In this document: one piece after another, positions 15,966-24,060 of the stretch
Layout: each line of letters begins with the position of its first letter
Numbering within the stretch: the stretch's first letter is position 1
NCBI GenBank assembly: GCA_021151625.1
Contig: JAGKWY010000056.1
Span: 1-37,049 of the forward strand
Direction: 5' to 3'
Origin: Gammaproteobacteria bacterium
GTDB taxonomy: Bacteria > Pseudomonadota > Gammaproteobacteria > Pseudomonadales > Cellvibrionaceae
Length of the DNA: 37,049 nucleotides
Translations under genes and position numbers: made by a program
The notes under the pieces: model-generated
The model's database searches: none
Seen by the model: the letters and a program-made list of their open reading frames with translations, nothing else
What the model was told of the DNA's origin: nothing

Positions 15966-16883
15966 ATGTACTTAAAATTGGTTGGATATAAATTACTGGT
16001 GCTGCTGTTGGTTGCCCCATGGAGCTGGGCTGAGGAATTGCTACCAGTTGATACAGCGCCCTCGCAGGAAAAAAGCGCAGCGCCGCTGCGGGTGAAATAT
16101 GTTGGCAATAACTCTTCTATTCGCGAGGACTATTACCTGGCGCTTATCGAAGCGGCCCTCAAGTTGACTGAAAGTGATTATGGTCCTTTTCAGGTGGTTT
16201 ATTCGCAAGAACCTCTGGCGGCTGAGCGCAAGCACGAATTGCTGGTAACTGGAGAGAAATTAAATATTGACCGCCTGGTTGGGTTTCCGGTGAATGATGG
16301 CCCGCGCCAGGGATTGCTGCGCGTGGATGTGCCCATCCTGAAAGGTTTTATGGGCTACCGGATTTTATTAATTCGTAAGGAAAATCAAACCCGGTTTTCT
16401 TCGATCAATACGCTTGTTGATTTGCGTTATTTGTCCATGGGCTTTGGTAAGGGGTGGGAAGGGCATGTGTATAAGCACAATGGTTTTTCAGTGGTAGAGA
16501 CACTGAATTTATCCATTATGTTAAAAATGCTGGCGGGCAAGCGCTATGCATTTATCCCCCTGAGTGCAATTGAAATTGAAGACAAGTATGAAATTGATGG
16601 GATACCGGTGGATTATCTGGTGCCGGAAAAGTCCCTGCTGGTCTATATGCCTTTGCCGGTGTATTTTTATGTGAGTCCAACAGAGCCGGTGTTGGCGGAG
16701 CGCTTGACCAAAGGCTTGCGTCAGCTCACGGCGTCAGGCGAATTGGAACAAATTTTTATTGCCCATTTTGGCGAGCGGCTAAAACGTTTGAAGCTTGCGC
16801 AGCGAACAATCATTGAATTAAAAAACCCGGATGACGATGGCCGTTTGGGCAAGCCTGACCATAAAATCCTCGGTCACTTTTAA
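15966..16883 (+). CDS. Periplasmic solute-binding-like protein (SBP_bac_3 type), lone
   Basis: The ATG at 15966 has a GGGGAG ribosome site 5-10 nt upstream and starts a good signal peptide (MYLKLVGYKLLVLLLVAPWSWA); the in-frame GTG at 15921 has neither. The mature 305-residue precursor has the two-lobe pattern of family 3 binding proteins: APLRVKYVGNNSS, then EDYYLALIEAALKLT, a hinge region with VDVPILKGFMGYRILLIR, and SINTLVDLRYLSMGFGKGW. Transporter permease and ATPase genes are absent, so it may feed a distant transporter or act as a sensor. The ligand is unknown; the canonical Arg that binds amino-acid carboxylates is not obvious. It is divergent from the GGDEF gene (229-bp spacer) and is followed by the XdhC cluster 109 bp later. 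Confidence 0.75.
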   Translation: MYLKLVGYKLLVLLLVAPWSWAEELLPVDTAPSQEKSAAPLRVKYVGNNSSIREDYYLALIEAALKLTESDYGPFQVVYSQEPLAAERKHELLVTGEKLNIDRLVGFPVNDGPRQGLLRVDVPILKGFMGYRILLIRKENQTRFSSINTLVDLRYLSMGFGKGWEGHVYKHNGFSVVETLNLSIMLKMLAGKRYAFIPLSAIEIEDKYEIDGIPVDYLVPEKSLLVYMPLPVYFYVSPTEPVLAERLTKGLRQLTASGELEQIFIAHFGERLKRLKLAQRTIIELKNPDDDGRLGKPDHKILGHF

Positions 16884-16992
16884 TTGCACCTTTCATTGCA
16901 TTTGTCATGGCGCTGTTTAGTTTTGTAAACCATACTTCCTTTCCGTTGCCCGCAGTGGGATTATTCCTGCGCCCCTCCTCAAGGAAGCCATT

Positions 16993-18075
16993 ATGTCCTT
17001 CCATAATTCTAATCATTTTTATCATTTGCTCGCGCGCTGGTTGCCGTTAAAAGACGCCGCCAATTGGGTGTTGGGTGCGGTAATCAATACACGCGGTTCT
17101 GTGTATCGCAAAACCGGTGCGCTTATGTTGCTGAGCGATGCGGGGCATCAGTTCGGCTTATTAAGCGGCGGCTGTATAGAATCAGATCTGCTATTGCAAG
17201 CGCGCAAGGTGATTGCGCTAGGTAAATCGCGCCGCATCGTTTATGACGCAACCGATGAAGATAATATCGCCTGGCGCCTGGGAATTGGCTGTGGTGGTGC
17301 GGCGGAAATTTTGTTGCATCCCTGCAGTGCCGCCAATAATTATTTACAACTTGTAGAAGTATTTCATTGTTTGCAGCAGCACAATGCTTGCGAATTTTCT
17401 ATCTCCCTGGATTGTGCAAGCGCGCGCGTAAATTCCAGCGTGCGCGATTTTACCCTGCGTCAGTGCGGCTACTTGCAGCCGGTACACACGCAGCAATTTT
17501 CCGGGCAGCACAGCGCCGCACAAACACTCACCACCCTGATTAATCCACTACCGCATTTATTGGTGTTGGGCAATGGTGTAGACCTGATTCCTCTGTGCCA
17601 ATTGGCGTTCACGCAGGGATGGCAAGTATCTTTAGCTGATGCGCGCCTGACGCCGCAAAAGCGTGAAAATTTTCCTGCAGAAATTTCCGCATTTTCTACA
17701 TCTGTTGTAGACCTTTCGGCAGAATTTCTAGCGCAAGTCGATGCGATAGTAATCGCTCATCACAATATGCAACTGGACGCAGCGGCCATCGCCCATTTGC
17801 AAACTTGCGAGTTAATGAATCCCTATATTGGTTTGTTGGGGCCGGCGCAGCGCAAAAATGAGGTCCTGGCACTCGCGGGTTTAACGGAAGAGCAATTGTG
17901 TTATCCCGTTGCGGGGCCTATGGGACTGGCCCTGGGTGGTGACCTGCCCGAGAGCATTGCGCTCTCGGTATTGGCGGAGTGTCATGCGCGGTTGTTTGGT
18001 AGCAGTGCTTTACCCTTGAGTGTATTTGCCGCGCAACAGAGTGTGGATGTCAAGAAAATAATGGGCGTGAAATAG
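16993..18075 (+). CDS. XdhC/CoxI family molybdenum-cofactor insertion protein
   Basis: This 360-residue protein begins with an XdhC_CoxI domain (GAVINTRGSVYRKTGALMLL, GLLSGGCIE 55-63, RLGIGCGGAAEILL 96-108) and ends with a Rossmann-like XdhC_C domain (HLLVLGNGVDLIP about 188-200). XdhC binds Moco, helps its sulfuration and delivers it to xanthine-dehydrogenase-type enzymes. The ATG at 16993 has AAGGAAG nearby. It starts a plus-strand cluster with MocA-like, [2Fe-2S] and molybdopterin subunits, so its client is very probably the hydroxylase encoded at 18838-21497. No xanthine-specific genes are present. Confidence 0.9.
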   Translation: MSFHNSNHFYHLLARWLPLKDAANWVLGAVINTRGSVYRKTGALMLLSDAGHQFGLLSGGCIESDLLLQARKVIALGKSRRIVYDATDEDNIAWRLGIGCGGAAEILLHPCSAANNYLQLVEVFHCLQQHNACEFSISLDCASARVNSSVRDFTLRQCGYLQPVHTQQFSGQHSAAQTLTTLINPLPHLLVLGNGVDLIPLCQLAFTQGWQVSLADARLTPQKRENFPAEISAFSTSVVDLSAEFLAQVDAIVIAHHNMQLDAAAIAHLQTCELMNPYIGLLGPAQRKNEVLALAGLTEEQLCYPVAGPMGLALGGDLPESIALSVLAECHARLFGSSALPLSVFAAQQSVDVKKIMGVK

Positions 18076-18130
18076 TTAGCGTAAAGCTGAAATCGGTGTG
18101 AAGCAAAAATTAGTATGAAGCAAAAAAGTT

Positions 18131-18718
18131 ATGGCGATTGATTGTGTGATTCTGGCTGCTGGTGCGGCAACGCGTTTTGGCAGTTGTAAATTGTTGGCAG
18201 ATTATCTGGGCCAGCCGCTGTTGGCTCATGCGCTGGATGCGGTGCACGCGGTAGTACCTGAAAAAATTGTAGTGGTTACTGGCGCGAGCCATGAACCCTT
18301 AAATCATTATTGTGCTGAGTTAAATATAAATCGCCTGGATGTGGCCTATTGTGCAGATTGGCAATTGGGTATGGGGCATTCGCTGGCTTATGGTGTAAGC
18401 CAGTTACAGAATGACAAACCGGTGTTGATTTTATTGGGTGATCAGCCCCAGGTGGGTGCTGCGGATTTATTGCGTTTATATCGATTTTGGAAAAGCAGCC
18501 CAACGCAAATTGTTTGTGCAAGTTTTGAAAACACCCTGGGTGTGCCGGCAATTTTCCCCGCTGCGTTTAAATCTCATCTGCGCAACTGCACAGGGGATCG
18601 CGGTGCCAAGCAAGTATTGTTTCAGTATGCGCAGCAAGTATTGGCGGTGCCCATGCCATCGGCGGGGTTTGATGTAGATACCCCGGCGGATTTATTGCGC
18701 GAGTTTCCAATTTATTAA
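18131..18718 (+). CDS. MocA-like molybdenum cofactor nucleotidyltransferase
   Basis: The 195-residue protein has the nucleotidyltransferase start CVILAAGAATRFGSCKLL (5-22), the MGHS motif (81-84) and GDQP (103-106) with its metal-binding Asp. This is the MocA/MobA-related family that adds CMP (or GMP) to molybdopterin, giving MCD or MGD for oxidoreductases of the xanthine dehydrogenase family. It lies between XdhC and the hydroxylase subunits, so cytidylylation of Moco for that enzyme is likely. The LAAGxxxRFGxxK form fits MocA better than MobA. The gap to XdhC is 55 bp and contains a short direct repeat (TGAAGCAAAAA twice) just before the start. Confidence 0.88.
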   Translation: MAIDCVILAAGAATRFGSCKLLADYLGQPLLAHALDAVHAVVPEKIVVVTGASHEPLNHYCAELNINRLDVAYCADWQLGMGHSLAYGVSQLQNDKPVLILLGDQPQVGAADLLRLYRFWKSSPTQIVCASFENTLGVPAIFPAAFKSHLRNCTGDRGAKQVLFQYAQQVLAVPMPSAGFDVDTPADLLREFPIY

Positions 18719-18837
18719 AAGTATTTGCTAAATAATTTTTTTTACAAAAAAGAAAAAATGCTATTCCAACCTAGCCGAAAGATTGTTAATTGAATGTTGA
18801 TCTGATTCTCTCAGATTATTTCTCAAGGGAGCCGCTT

Positions 18838-19323
18838 ATGATTTCGCTTACGATTAATGGAAAAAAACACGAGCTGGATATAGACCCGGATACACCACTG
18901 CTGTGGGTGCTGCGCGATGAATTGCACATGACTGGTACCAAACTGGGGTGCGGAATTGCCATGTGCGGCGCTTGCACTGTGCATATGAATGGCACTCCCA
19001 TTCGCTCTTGCAGTATGCCGGTGTCGGCCCTGGCAGGGGCCAGTATCCAAACCATTGATGCCATTAATTCGCCGGCCTTTCAGGCGGTGCAACAGGCCTG
19101 GCGTGACCTGGATGTAGTGCAGTGCGGTTACTGTCAATCCGGACAAATTATGTCGGCCACGGCGCTGCTGCAAAATAATCCGCAACCTACCGATGAACAA
19201 ATTGATTCGGCCATGTCGGGCAATCTCTGCCGCTGTGCTACCTATCATCGCATTCGTGGTGCAATTCATTTGGCGGTGGATGCCATGGCAAAATCGACTA
19301 AAGCTGCTGGAGGAAATGCATAA
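18838..19323 (+). CDS. [2Fe-2S] subunit of a molybdenum hydroxylase (isoquinoline 1-oxidoreductase alpha type)
   Basis: ATG at 18838 has an AAGGGAG site; the in-frame TTG at 18790 is rejected. The 161-residue protein has a plant-type ferredoxin cluster (Cys38, 43, 46, 58) and a second alpha-helical cluster domain (Cys96, 99, 131, 133, in QCGYCQSGQ and LCRCATYHRIR). This is the small subunit that carries electrons from the Mo centre. It has no signal peptide; its partner has a Tat signal, so co-export is likely. The stop overlaps the start of the large subunit (TAATG), so translation is coupled. Related small subunits serve aldehyde, isoquinoline and nicotinate hydroxylases; the substrate cannot be read from this gene. 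Confidence 0.93.
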   Translation: MISLTINGKKHELDIDPDTPLLWVLRDELHMTGTKLGCGIAMCGACTVHMNGTPIRSCSMPVSALAGASIQTIDAINSPAFQAVQQAWRDLDVVQCGYCQSGQIMSATALLQNNPQPTDEQIDSAMSGNLCRCATYHRIRGAIHLAVDAMAKSTKAAGGNA

Positions 19324-21497
19324 TGAATTTCCTCAATAAACAATTGCTGCAGGTTGATGAAAATTCCTCGCTGGATTTATCGCGCCGCCAATTTTTGCAG
19401 GCGAGTGCGGTGGGTGGCGGGTTGATGATTGGCTGTGGGATCATCGCTTTTACACCATCGACGTTGGCAGGTGAAGCATCTCCGGTATTTAACGCCTTTG
19501 TAAAAATAACTGCCGACAACAAAGTGATTGTTGCCATCAAACATATGGATATGGGACAGGGCGTGAGCACGGGGCTTGCAACTGTTATTGCCGAAGAATT
19601 AGGCGCGCGTTGGGAGCAAGTGGGATTTGAATTTGCTCCAGCCGATGCCAAGCGTTATAACAATGTTTTTTGGGGGCCAATGCAAGGCACCGGCGGTTCG
19701 TCCTCCATTGCCAACTCTTGGTTGCAGTTGCGCACGGCGGGTGCCGCTGCGCGTGAAATGTTGCAGGCGGCAGCTGCAGCTGAATGGAAAGTTCCTGCAG
19801 TCGAAGTAAAAATTGTTAACGGAATTATTAGCCACGGAAAACATTCCAGTGAGTTGGGCGCATTGGCGGCCAAGGCTGCAACACTCGCCACTCCCCAGCA
19901 GCCGCATTTAAAAGATCCTAAAGATTTTCAATTAATTGGCAAAGCGGCTCCACGCAAAGACAGTTTTACTAAAACCAACGGCACTGCCGTTTATACGCAG
20001 GATATCCAGCTGCCCGGCATGCTTACCGCGTTGGTTGCTTACCCGCCGCAGTATTTTGGTAAAGTCAAAAAGCTGGATGCCACCAAGGCCAAGGCAGCGC
20101 CCGGCGTAATAGCCGTAGTTGAGATTCCACGCGGTGTGGCAGTGGTTGCAGAGAATTTCTGGGCGGCCAATAAAGCGCGCAAATTATTAGTGATCGATTG
20201 GGATTTGTCTGCCTGTGAAACGCGCGGCAGCGATGCGCTCTATGCGGAAAGCCATACGCAAGCAGACAAGGCTGGTCATATTGTAAAAAATACTGGCGAT
20301 GCTCCTGCGAATTTAAAATCCGCTAAAAATATTATTGAAGCTAAATATGAATTGCCTTATTTGGCGCACTCGCCAATAGAGCCGATGAACTGTGTTATCA
20401 AAATCGATAAAACACAGGCTGAAATCTGGGCGGCAAGCCAAATGCCCACGATTGATCAAAACGAAGTGGCTGCTGTTGCCGGATTAAAGCCGGAGCAAAT
20501 AAAAATAAATAGTTTGTTTGCGGGCGGCAGTTTCGGTCGGCGCGCCTGCGCCAGCGATTATGTGGTGGATGCAGCGCATATCGCCAAACAAATTCCGGGG
20601 CGCGCGGTGAAAATGGTGTGGGCGCGTGAAGATGAATTTTTAAACGCGCGTTTCCGCCCCATGGCTGTACACCATATTCGCGGCGCTGTGGCTGCAGATG
20701 GCGCCCTGGTGTGGCAACATCATGCGGTGGCACCGTCCATTTTACGCGGTACTCCTTTCGAAGGAATGGTGAAAGGGGCAGTAGATGGCACAGTGGTAGA
20801 AGGCATAGAGGATATGCATTACGCCATCAATCATCTGCAAGTGCAGGGCTCAGAGCTGGCAGTAAAACTGCCTACACTCTGGTGGCGTTCAGTGGGGCAT
20901 TCCGGCAATGCGTTTGTGGTAGAAACTTTTGTTGATCAATTGGCCAAGGCCGCTAAAAAAGATCCGATGATTTTTCGTCGTGAATTGCTGGCAAGTGAAC
21001 CGCGCGCGCTTGGTGTATTAAATTTGGTGGTGGAAAAAGCGGAGTGGAAAAAGCCAATGCCTGCGGGCGTAGCGCGCGGAATTTCCGTGCATAAATCCTT
21101 TGGCACCTGGGTGGCGCAAGTCGCAGAAGTGCGCATCAATGCAGATAAAACTTTTAAAGTGGAGCGCGTTGTCTGCGCGGTAGATTGTGGTGTGGCAGTA
21201 AACCCGGATGTAATCCGCGCGCAAATGGAAGGCGGTATCGGTATGGGTTTGAGCGCAGCGCTGGGTGAGGCAATCACGTTAAAGAATGGTGTAGTAGAAC
21301 AAACCAATTTGCATCAGTACCAATTAATGCGCATCGCCAGCATGCCCAAGGTAGAAGTACATATTGTCCCCTCCGCCGAAGCCCCCTCCGGCGTCGGCGA
21401 ACCCGGCTTACCGCCGATTGCCGGCGCAGTGGCGAATGCATTATTTGCCGCGACTGGAAAACCGGTAACGAAATTACCGATTGGGAATAAGGTATAA
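19323..21497 (+). CDS. Molybdopterin-binding subunit of a periplasmic molybdenum hydroxylase (IorB-like)
   Basis: The 724-residue protein begins with a Tat signal, SRRQFLQAS (Ser20-Arg21-Arg22) followed by VGGGLMIGCGIIAF. It has the IorB/aldehyde dehydrogenase layout: Mo-pterin loops MDMGQGVSTGLATVIAEELG, MQGTGGSSS, AGGSFGRRACASDYV, and the C-terminal GVGEPGLPP with catalytic Glu693. No FAD subunit is encoded, which is typical of the IorAB type that passes electrons to a cytochrome c; no cytochrome gene or domain is visible here. It acts in the periplasm with the [2Fe-2S] partner (overlapping genes). Substrate is unknown; aldehyde or N-heterocycle oxidation is possible. A terminator follows 16 nt after the stop. 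Confidence 0.93.
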   Translation: MNFLNKQLLQVDENSSLDLSRRQFLQASAVGGGLMIGCGIIAFTPSTLAGEASPVFNAFVKITADNKVIVAIKHMDMGQGVSTGLATVIAEELGARWEQVGFEFAPADAKRYNNVFWGPMQGTGGSSSIANSWLQLRTAGAAAREMLQAAAAAEWKVPAVEVKIVNGIISHGKHSSELGALAAKAATLATPQQPHLKDPKDFQLIGKAAPRKDSFTKTNGTAVYTQDIQLPGMLTALVAYPPQYFGKVKKLDATKAKAAPGVIAVVEIPRGVAVVAENFWAANKARKLLVIDWDLSACETRGSDALYAESHTQADKAGHIVKNTGDAPANLKSAKNIIEAKYELPYLAHSPIEPMNCVIKIDKTQAEIWAASQMPTIDQNEVAAVAGLKPEQIKINSLFAGGSFGRRACASDYVVDAAHIAKQIPGRAVKMVWAREDEFLNARFRPMAVHHIRGAVAADGALVWQHHAVAPSILRGTPFEGMVKGAVDGTVVEGIEDMHYAINHLQVQGSELAVKLPTLWWRSVGHSGNAFVVETFVDQLAKAAKKDPMIFRRELLASEPRALGVLNLVVEKAEWKKPMPAGVARGISVHKSFGTWVAQVAEVRINADKTFKVERVVCAVDCGVAVNPDVIRAQMEGGIGMGLSAALGEAITLKNGVVEQTNLHQYQLMRIASMPKVEVHIVPSAEAPSGVGEPGLPPIAGAVANALFAATGKPVTKLPIGNKV

Positions 21498-21513
21498 ATA
21501 TTGTCATCGCTGT

Positions 21514-21544
21514 AAAAAACGCCGCTAACTTGCGGCGTTTTTTT
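21514..21544. terminator. Rho-independent terminator after the hydroxylase cluster
   Basis: A 12-bp perfect stem (AAAAAACGCCGC / GCGGCGTTTTTT, loop TAACTT) is followed by T residues. It also lies at the 3' side of the converging gene ending at 21546. Confidence 0.9.
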
Positions 21545-21545
21545 G

Positions 21546-22346
21546 TCAAATATACTCCCCAAACCAGTATTGAATGCTTTCGTCATTTAAACCAAATTCT
21601 GGAAGCCATAAATCACTCGGAAATGGCCAGTCTGACTTTGCGTAACTTGAATGGCATCTATCTATTTCGGGGGTATAAGTTTTATAAAAAGGTTGGTATG
21701 TCGGAATGTGCAATACACCCAGATATCCTAGCGCAGAAATAATGCCTTCACGTTCGTTTTTGTTGGCTTTAAAGAATGGTGCAATGCATTTTTCCGCATC
21801 TGATAGCTTCCCCGAATTTAAATTTCGCAATTCATCAATAATTTTTCTAAGTGTATCCCGTTCCGCAATTGATGGTTGGGAAATCTGTTCGCCGAGAAAA
21901 ATAGTTAAATCAAGCCAAATATAGACTGGTTGTATATGTCGAACACCGCCAAATTTGTGTCGTTCGAAATTGAGTACGTTAAGTTCTACTAATGAATCCT
22001 TTTGATATGTACCGCAAATAGTACAGCTAGTGTTGGATTTACCTTGAAAATCATGTAATGGTAGATTTTGTCCGCAAGCATAACTGCTTAGTGCTGATCG
22101 AAGGTCTAGTCGTCTCGATGATAAGCTCGAAATGAACGCCGCAACAACATCTGTCTTTGTGATCAGGTTGCACTGGGTAATACAGGATTGAAGGAGTTCG
22201 TTATGCTGAATCTCTATATCGTCAAACATCGCCCCGGCAGCCTTCGCATACTGGAAGTCTTCGGGAGATACGGTGTTTTTTACCCACCCTTTTGATGGGG
22301 CCCAATATTTAGAAAATAATATTGCTAAAGCTTTTTTATCTATCAC
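21546..22346 (-). CDS. Hypothetical protein with possible zinc site
   Basis: I do not recognise this 266-residue soluble protein. A GTG at 22346 is the likely start, 15 nt after the GNAT stop, so the two genes probably share a transcript. It has no signal peptide or membrane segment. Cys91, His98, Cys108 and Cys111 (YACGQNLPLHD, then SCTICGT) have the spacing of a small zinc site. The C-terminal half is rich in aromatic residues (GYLGVLHIPTYQPFYKTY and SDLWLPEFGLNDESIQYWFG), a style seen in cytoplasmic binding or immunity proteins, but that is not evidence of function. The gene is AT-rich relative to the neighbouring clusters. Its end lies 2 nt past a terminator shared with the hydroxylase cluster. 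Confidence 0.75.
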   Translation of the reverse strand: MIDKKALAILFSKYWAPSKGWVKNTVSPEDFQYAKAAGAMFDDIEIQHNELLQSCITQCNLITKTDVVAAFISSLSSRRLDLRSALSSYACGQNLPLHDFQGKSNTSCTICGTYQKDSLVELNVLNFERHKFGGVRHIQPVYIWLDLTIFLGEQISQPSIAERDTLRKIIDELRNLNSGKLSDAEKCIAPFFKANKNEREGIISALGYLGVLHIPTYQPFYKTYTPEIDRCHSSYAKSDWPFPSDLWLPEFGLNDESIQYWFGEYI

Positions 22347-22361
22347 ACAAAGACCGCTAAT

Positions 22362-22871
22362 TTAATTGATTGGTTTTTCATACCGTGCTACAGAAAAGCT
22401 ACCCATCCTTTTTGCATCAACCAAGCTGAAGCCATTTCCCAGATAAAATCTATGCAAAGGCTCTCTGTCATCACAATCCAATCGTAACCAGGTTAGTCCT
22501 CGCTGGATAGCTTCCTGTTCCGCCAGTTGAATGAGTTGTTTACCTTTATCGAATCCCTGGTATTGCGGATGGATGGCGAGTTTATGCAGAAATAAACTAT
22601 TGCGCTCGGCTATCTCTGGCCAGAAGTATGGATCTTGTTCTTGCAAGAATACAACACCCACGAGTACATCCTGGGATTTTGCCAGATAGAGTTCACCATC
22701 TCGATACTGCTGTTGTAGTCCATTTAATGTCAGTTGGCTTTCCTGCCACAATGAATGTCCATTACGATTCAAATTGTGCATTACTGCTAGCAATAATGCT
22801 GATGCAGCCTGCCAATCCTCAATGGATGTTGCCTGTTCCAAATACATTTGCTTGGTATTACTTGGTTGCAT
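22362..22871 (-). CDS. GNAT-family N-acetyltransferase
   Basis: The ATG at 22871 with AGGACA 5 nt before it is preferred to the longer frame from 22922, whose first 17 residues do not look like a GNAT. The 169-residue product has the fold's order: YLEQATSIEDWQAA, GELYLAKSQDVLVGVVFLQEQ (beta strands 2-4), LFLHKLAIHPQYQGFDKGKQLIQLAEQEA (motif A, with Q-G-F-D-K-G-K in place of the usual R-G-x-G-x-G), and LRLDCDDREPLHRFYLGNGF (motif B). It uses acetyl-CoA; the acceptor is unknown. The unknown zinc-site protein follows by 15 nt. Divergence at motif A is mild, so CoA binding is still expected. Confidence 0.88.
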   Translation of the reverse strand: MQPSNTKQMYLEQATSIEDWQAASALLLAVMHNLNRNGHSLWQESQLTLNGLQQQYRDGELYLAKSQDVLVGVVFLQEQDPYFWPEIAERNSLFLHKLAIHPQYQGFDKGKQLIQLAEQEAIQRGLTWLRLDCDDREPLHRFYLGNGFSLVDAKRMGSFSVARYEKPIN

Positions 22872-22933
22872 GATTGTCCTGTTACGAAAATGGCAATATA
22901 AAAATACTGCCACTTTTAACAATTATTTTTCGC

Positions 22934-23911
22934 TTACTTCTTAATCCTTTCCGGAAAATCCCCAATACCTTTGGTAGTTCTCGTCACTTTTTGAATAGTG
23001 CCATCCGCATTGAAGTGCAAATATTCTGCGGCGACGTGGCGCTGCTTTTTAGCACATTTTGTTTCTGGTGTGTCTAGCCAGCGGTGATAGAACAGAACCC
23101 ATTGGTCTTTGTATTCCACAATGGAGTGATGGTTGTTGCCGTGTTCTTCTTCCATAAAGATGCCCTGGTATTTCCAGGGGCCTTTAGGGGATTTGGCGGT
23201 GTAGTAGGCGAGGCTGCGGTTGTTTTCGGGCATGGTGAAATAGTAAATGCCGTTGCGTTTGAATACCCAGGGGCCTTCCATTTTGGGTTCGTAACCGCCC
23301 ATATCCATTTTTTGCAGGCCGCCTTTAATACTGAGTAAATCGTCTGCCATTTCTGCGACTTGATAATCCGCATTCATACCGTGGAAATACAAGTAGGCTT
23401 TACCGTCATCGTCAATTAATAAACTCGGATCATTGGCGTAAGGCGTAGTAAATAAAGGTTTGCCAATGGCATCTTTAAAGGGGCCGGTGGGGGAGTCGCT
23501 CACGGCTACGCCGAGGCCCATCCATTTGGTGCTTTTTTCTGGATTGACGCGATCTTTAAAACCGTTGCCGGCAGGAAATATCAAATAATATTTTCCGTTT
23601 TTATAGACCGCATCAGGTGCCCAGGCAAAATTGTCGGCCCATTTTAAATCTTTAATCGATAAAATCGGGCCGTGGGTTTTCCAATTCACTAAATCTGACG
23701 ATGAAAAGGCGTACCAGTCTTTCATATGGAAATCTTGCTGGCACTCTTCATCGTGCGAGGTATACAAATACATTTTTCCATCGGGCCAAACGTGGCCAGA
23801 TGGGTCGGCAGTGCGAATGTTGTTGCCAAAATTTAGCGGGTTTTGCGCAAGGCTGGTTGATGCGTGAAGTGCGCTGAGAAGCAGGGCTGCTGTGGTAAAT
23901 ATTGTTTTCAT
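22934..23911 (-). CDS. Secreted GH43 family glycosidase
   Basis: The 325-residue enzyme has a signal peptide (1-22, ending SLA). GH43 five-bladed propeller marks are clear: general base Asp36 in RTADPSGHVW, pKa-setting Asp161 in YANDPSLLIDDDG, and general acid Glu212 in KMEGPWVFKRNG. Further conserved points are NFAWAPDAVYKNGKYYL (94-110) and NNHHSIVEY near 260. It is a single-domain enzyme without a carbohydrate-binding module. GH43 members cleave arabinose or xylose residues from arabinoxylan, arabinan or related glycans; which one cannot be told from motifs. Next gene on the same strand upstream is a CE2-type acetyl esterase with a 149-bp spacer and hairpin, so each has its own transcript or a partial readthrough. 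Confidence 0.93.
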   Translation of the reverse strand: MKTIFTTAALLLSALHASTSLAQNPLNFGNNIRTADPSGHVWPDGKMYLYTSHDEECQQDFHMKDWYAFSSSDLVNWKTHGPILSIKDLKWADNFAWAPDAVYKNGKYYLIFPAGNGFKDRVNPEKSTKWMGLGVAVSDSPTGPFKDAIGKPLFTTPYANDPSLLIDDDGKAYLYFHGMNADYQVAEMADDLLSIKGGLQKMDMGGYEPKMEGPWVFKRNGIYYFTMPENNRSLAYYTAKSPKGPWKYQGIFMEEEHGNNHHSIVEYKDQWVLFYHRWLDTPETKCAKKQRHVAAEYLHFNADGTIQKVTRTTKGIGDFPERIKK

Positions 23912-24001
23912 AATTGTCGTCCAGCTATTAGAAACCTGGTTAATAGAAAGTTAACCGCTGATTAAATAGTGCCGACCGATGCATGTGCCGATGGGGTTGA
24001 G

Positions 24002-24025
24002 TCCGGGGCTCGTTTGAGCCCCGGA
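24002..24025. terminator. Hairpin between the CE2-type and GH43 genes
   Basis: A perfect 10-bp GC-rich stem (TCCGGGGCTC / GAGCCCCGGA, loop GTTT) lies 36 bp after the esterase stop. T-richness is on the plus side; on the minus side it is weak, so it may attenuate rather than stop. Confidence 0.6.
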
Positions 24026-24060
24026 TTTTATTATTAAGCCATTCTACTTGATCGCAGTGT

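Noticed and set aside
16884..16992. Molybdenum-cofactor riboswitch before XdhC
   Set aside because: The 109-bp leader shows no strong nested hairpins of that class; it looks like an ordinary leader.
18823..19269. 148-codon minus-strand frame opposite the [2Fe-2S] subunit
   Set aside because: Antisense to a gene with all eight cluster cysteines; composition follows the opposite strand.
20398..20733. 111-codon minus-strand frame in the molybdopterin subunit
   Set aside because: Antisense shadow with no motif or ribosome site.
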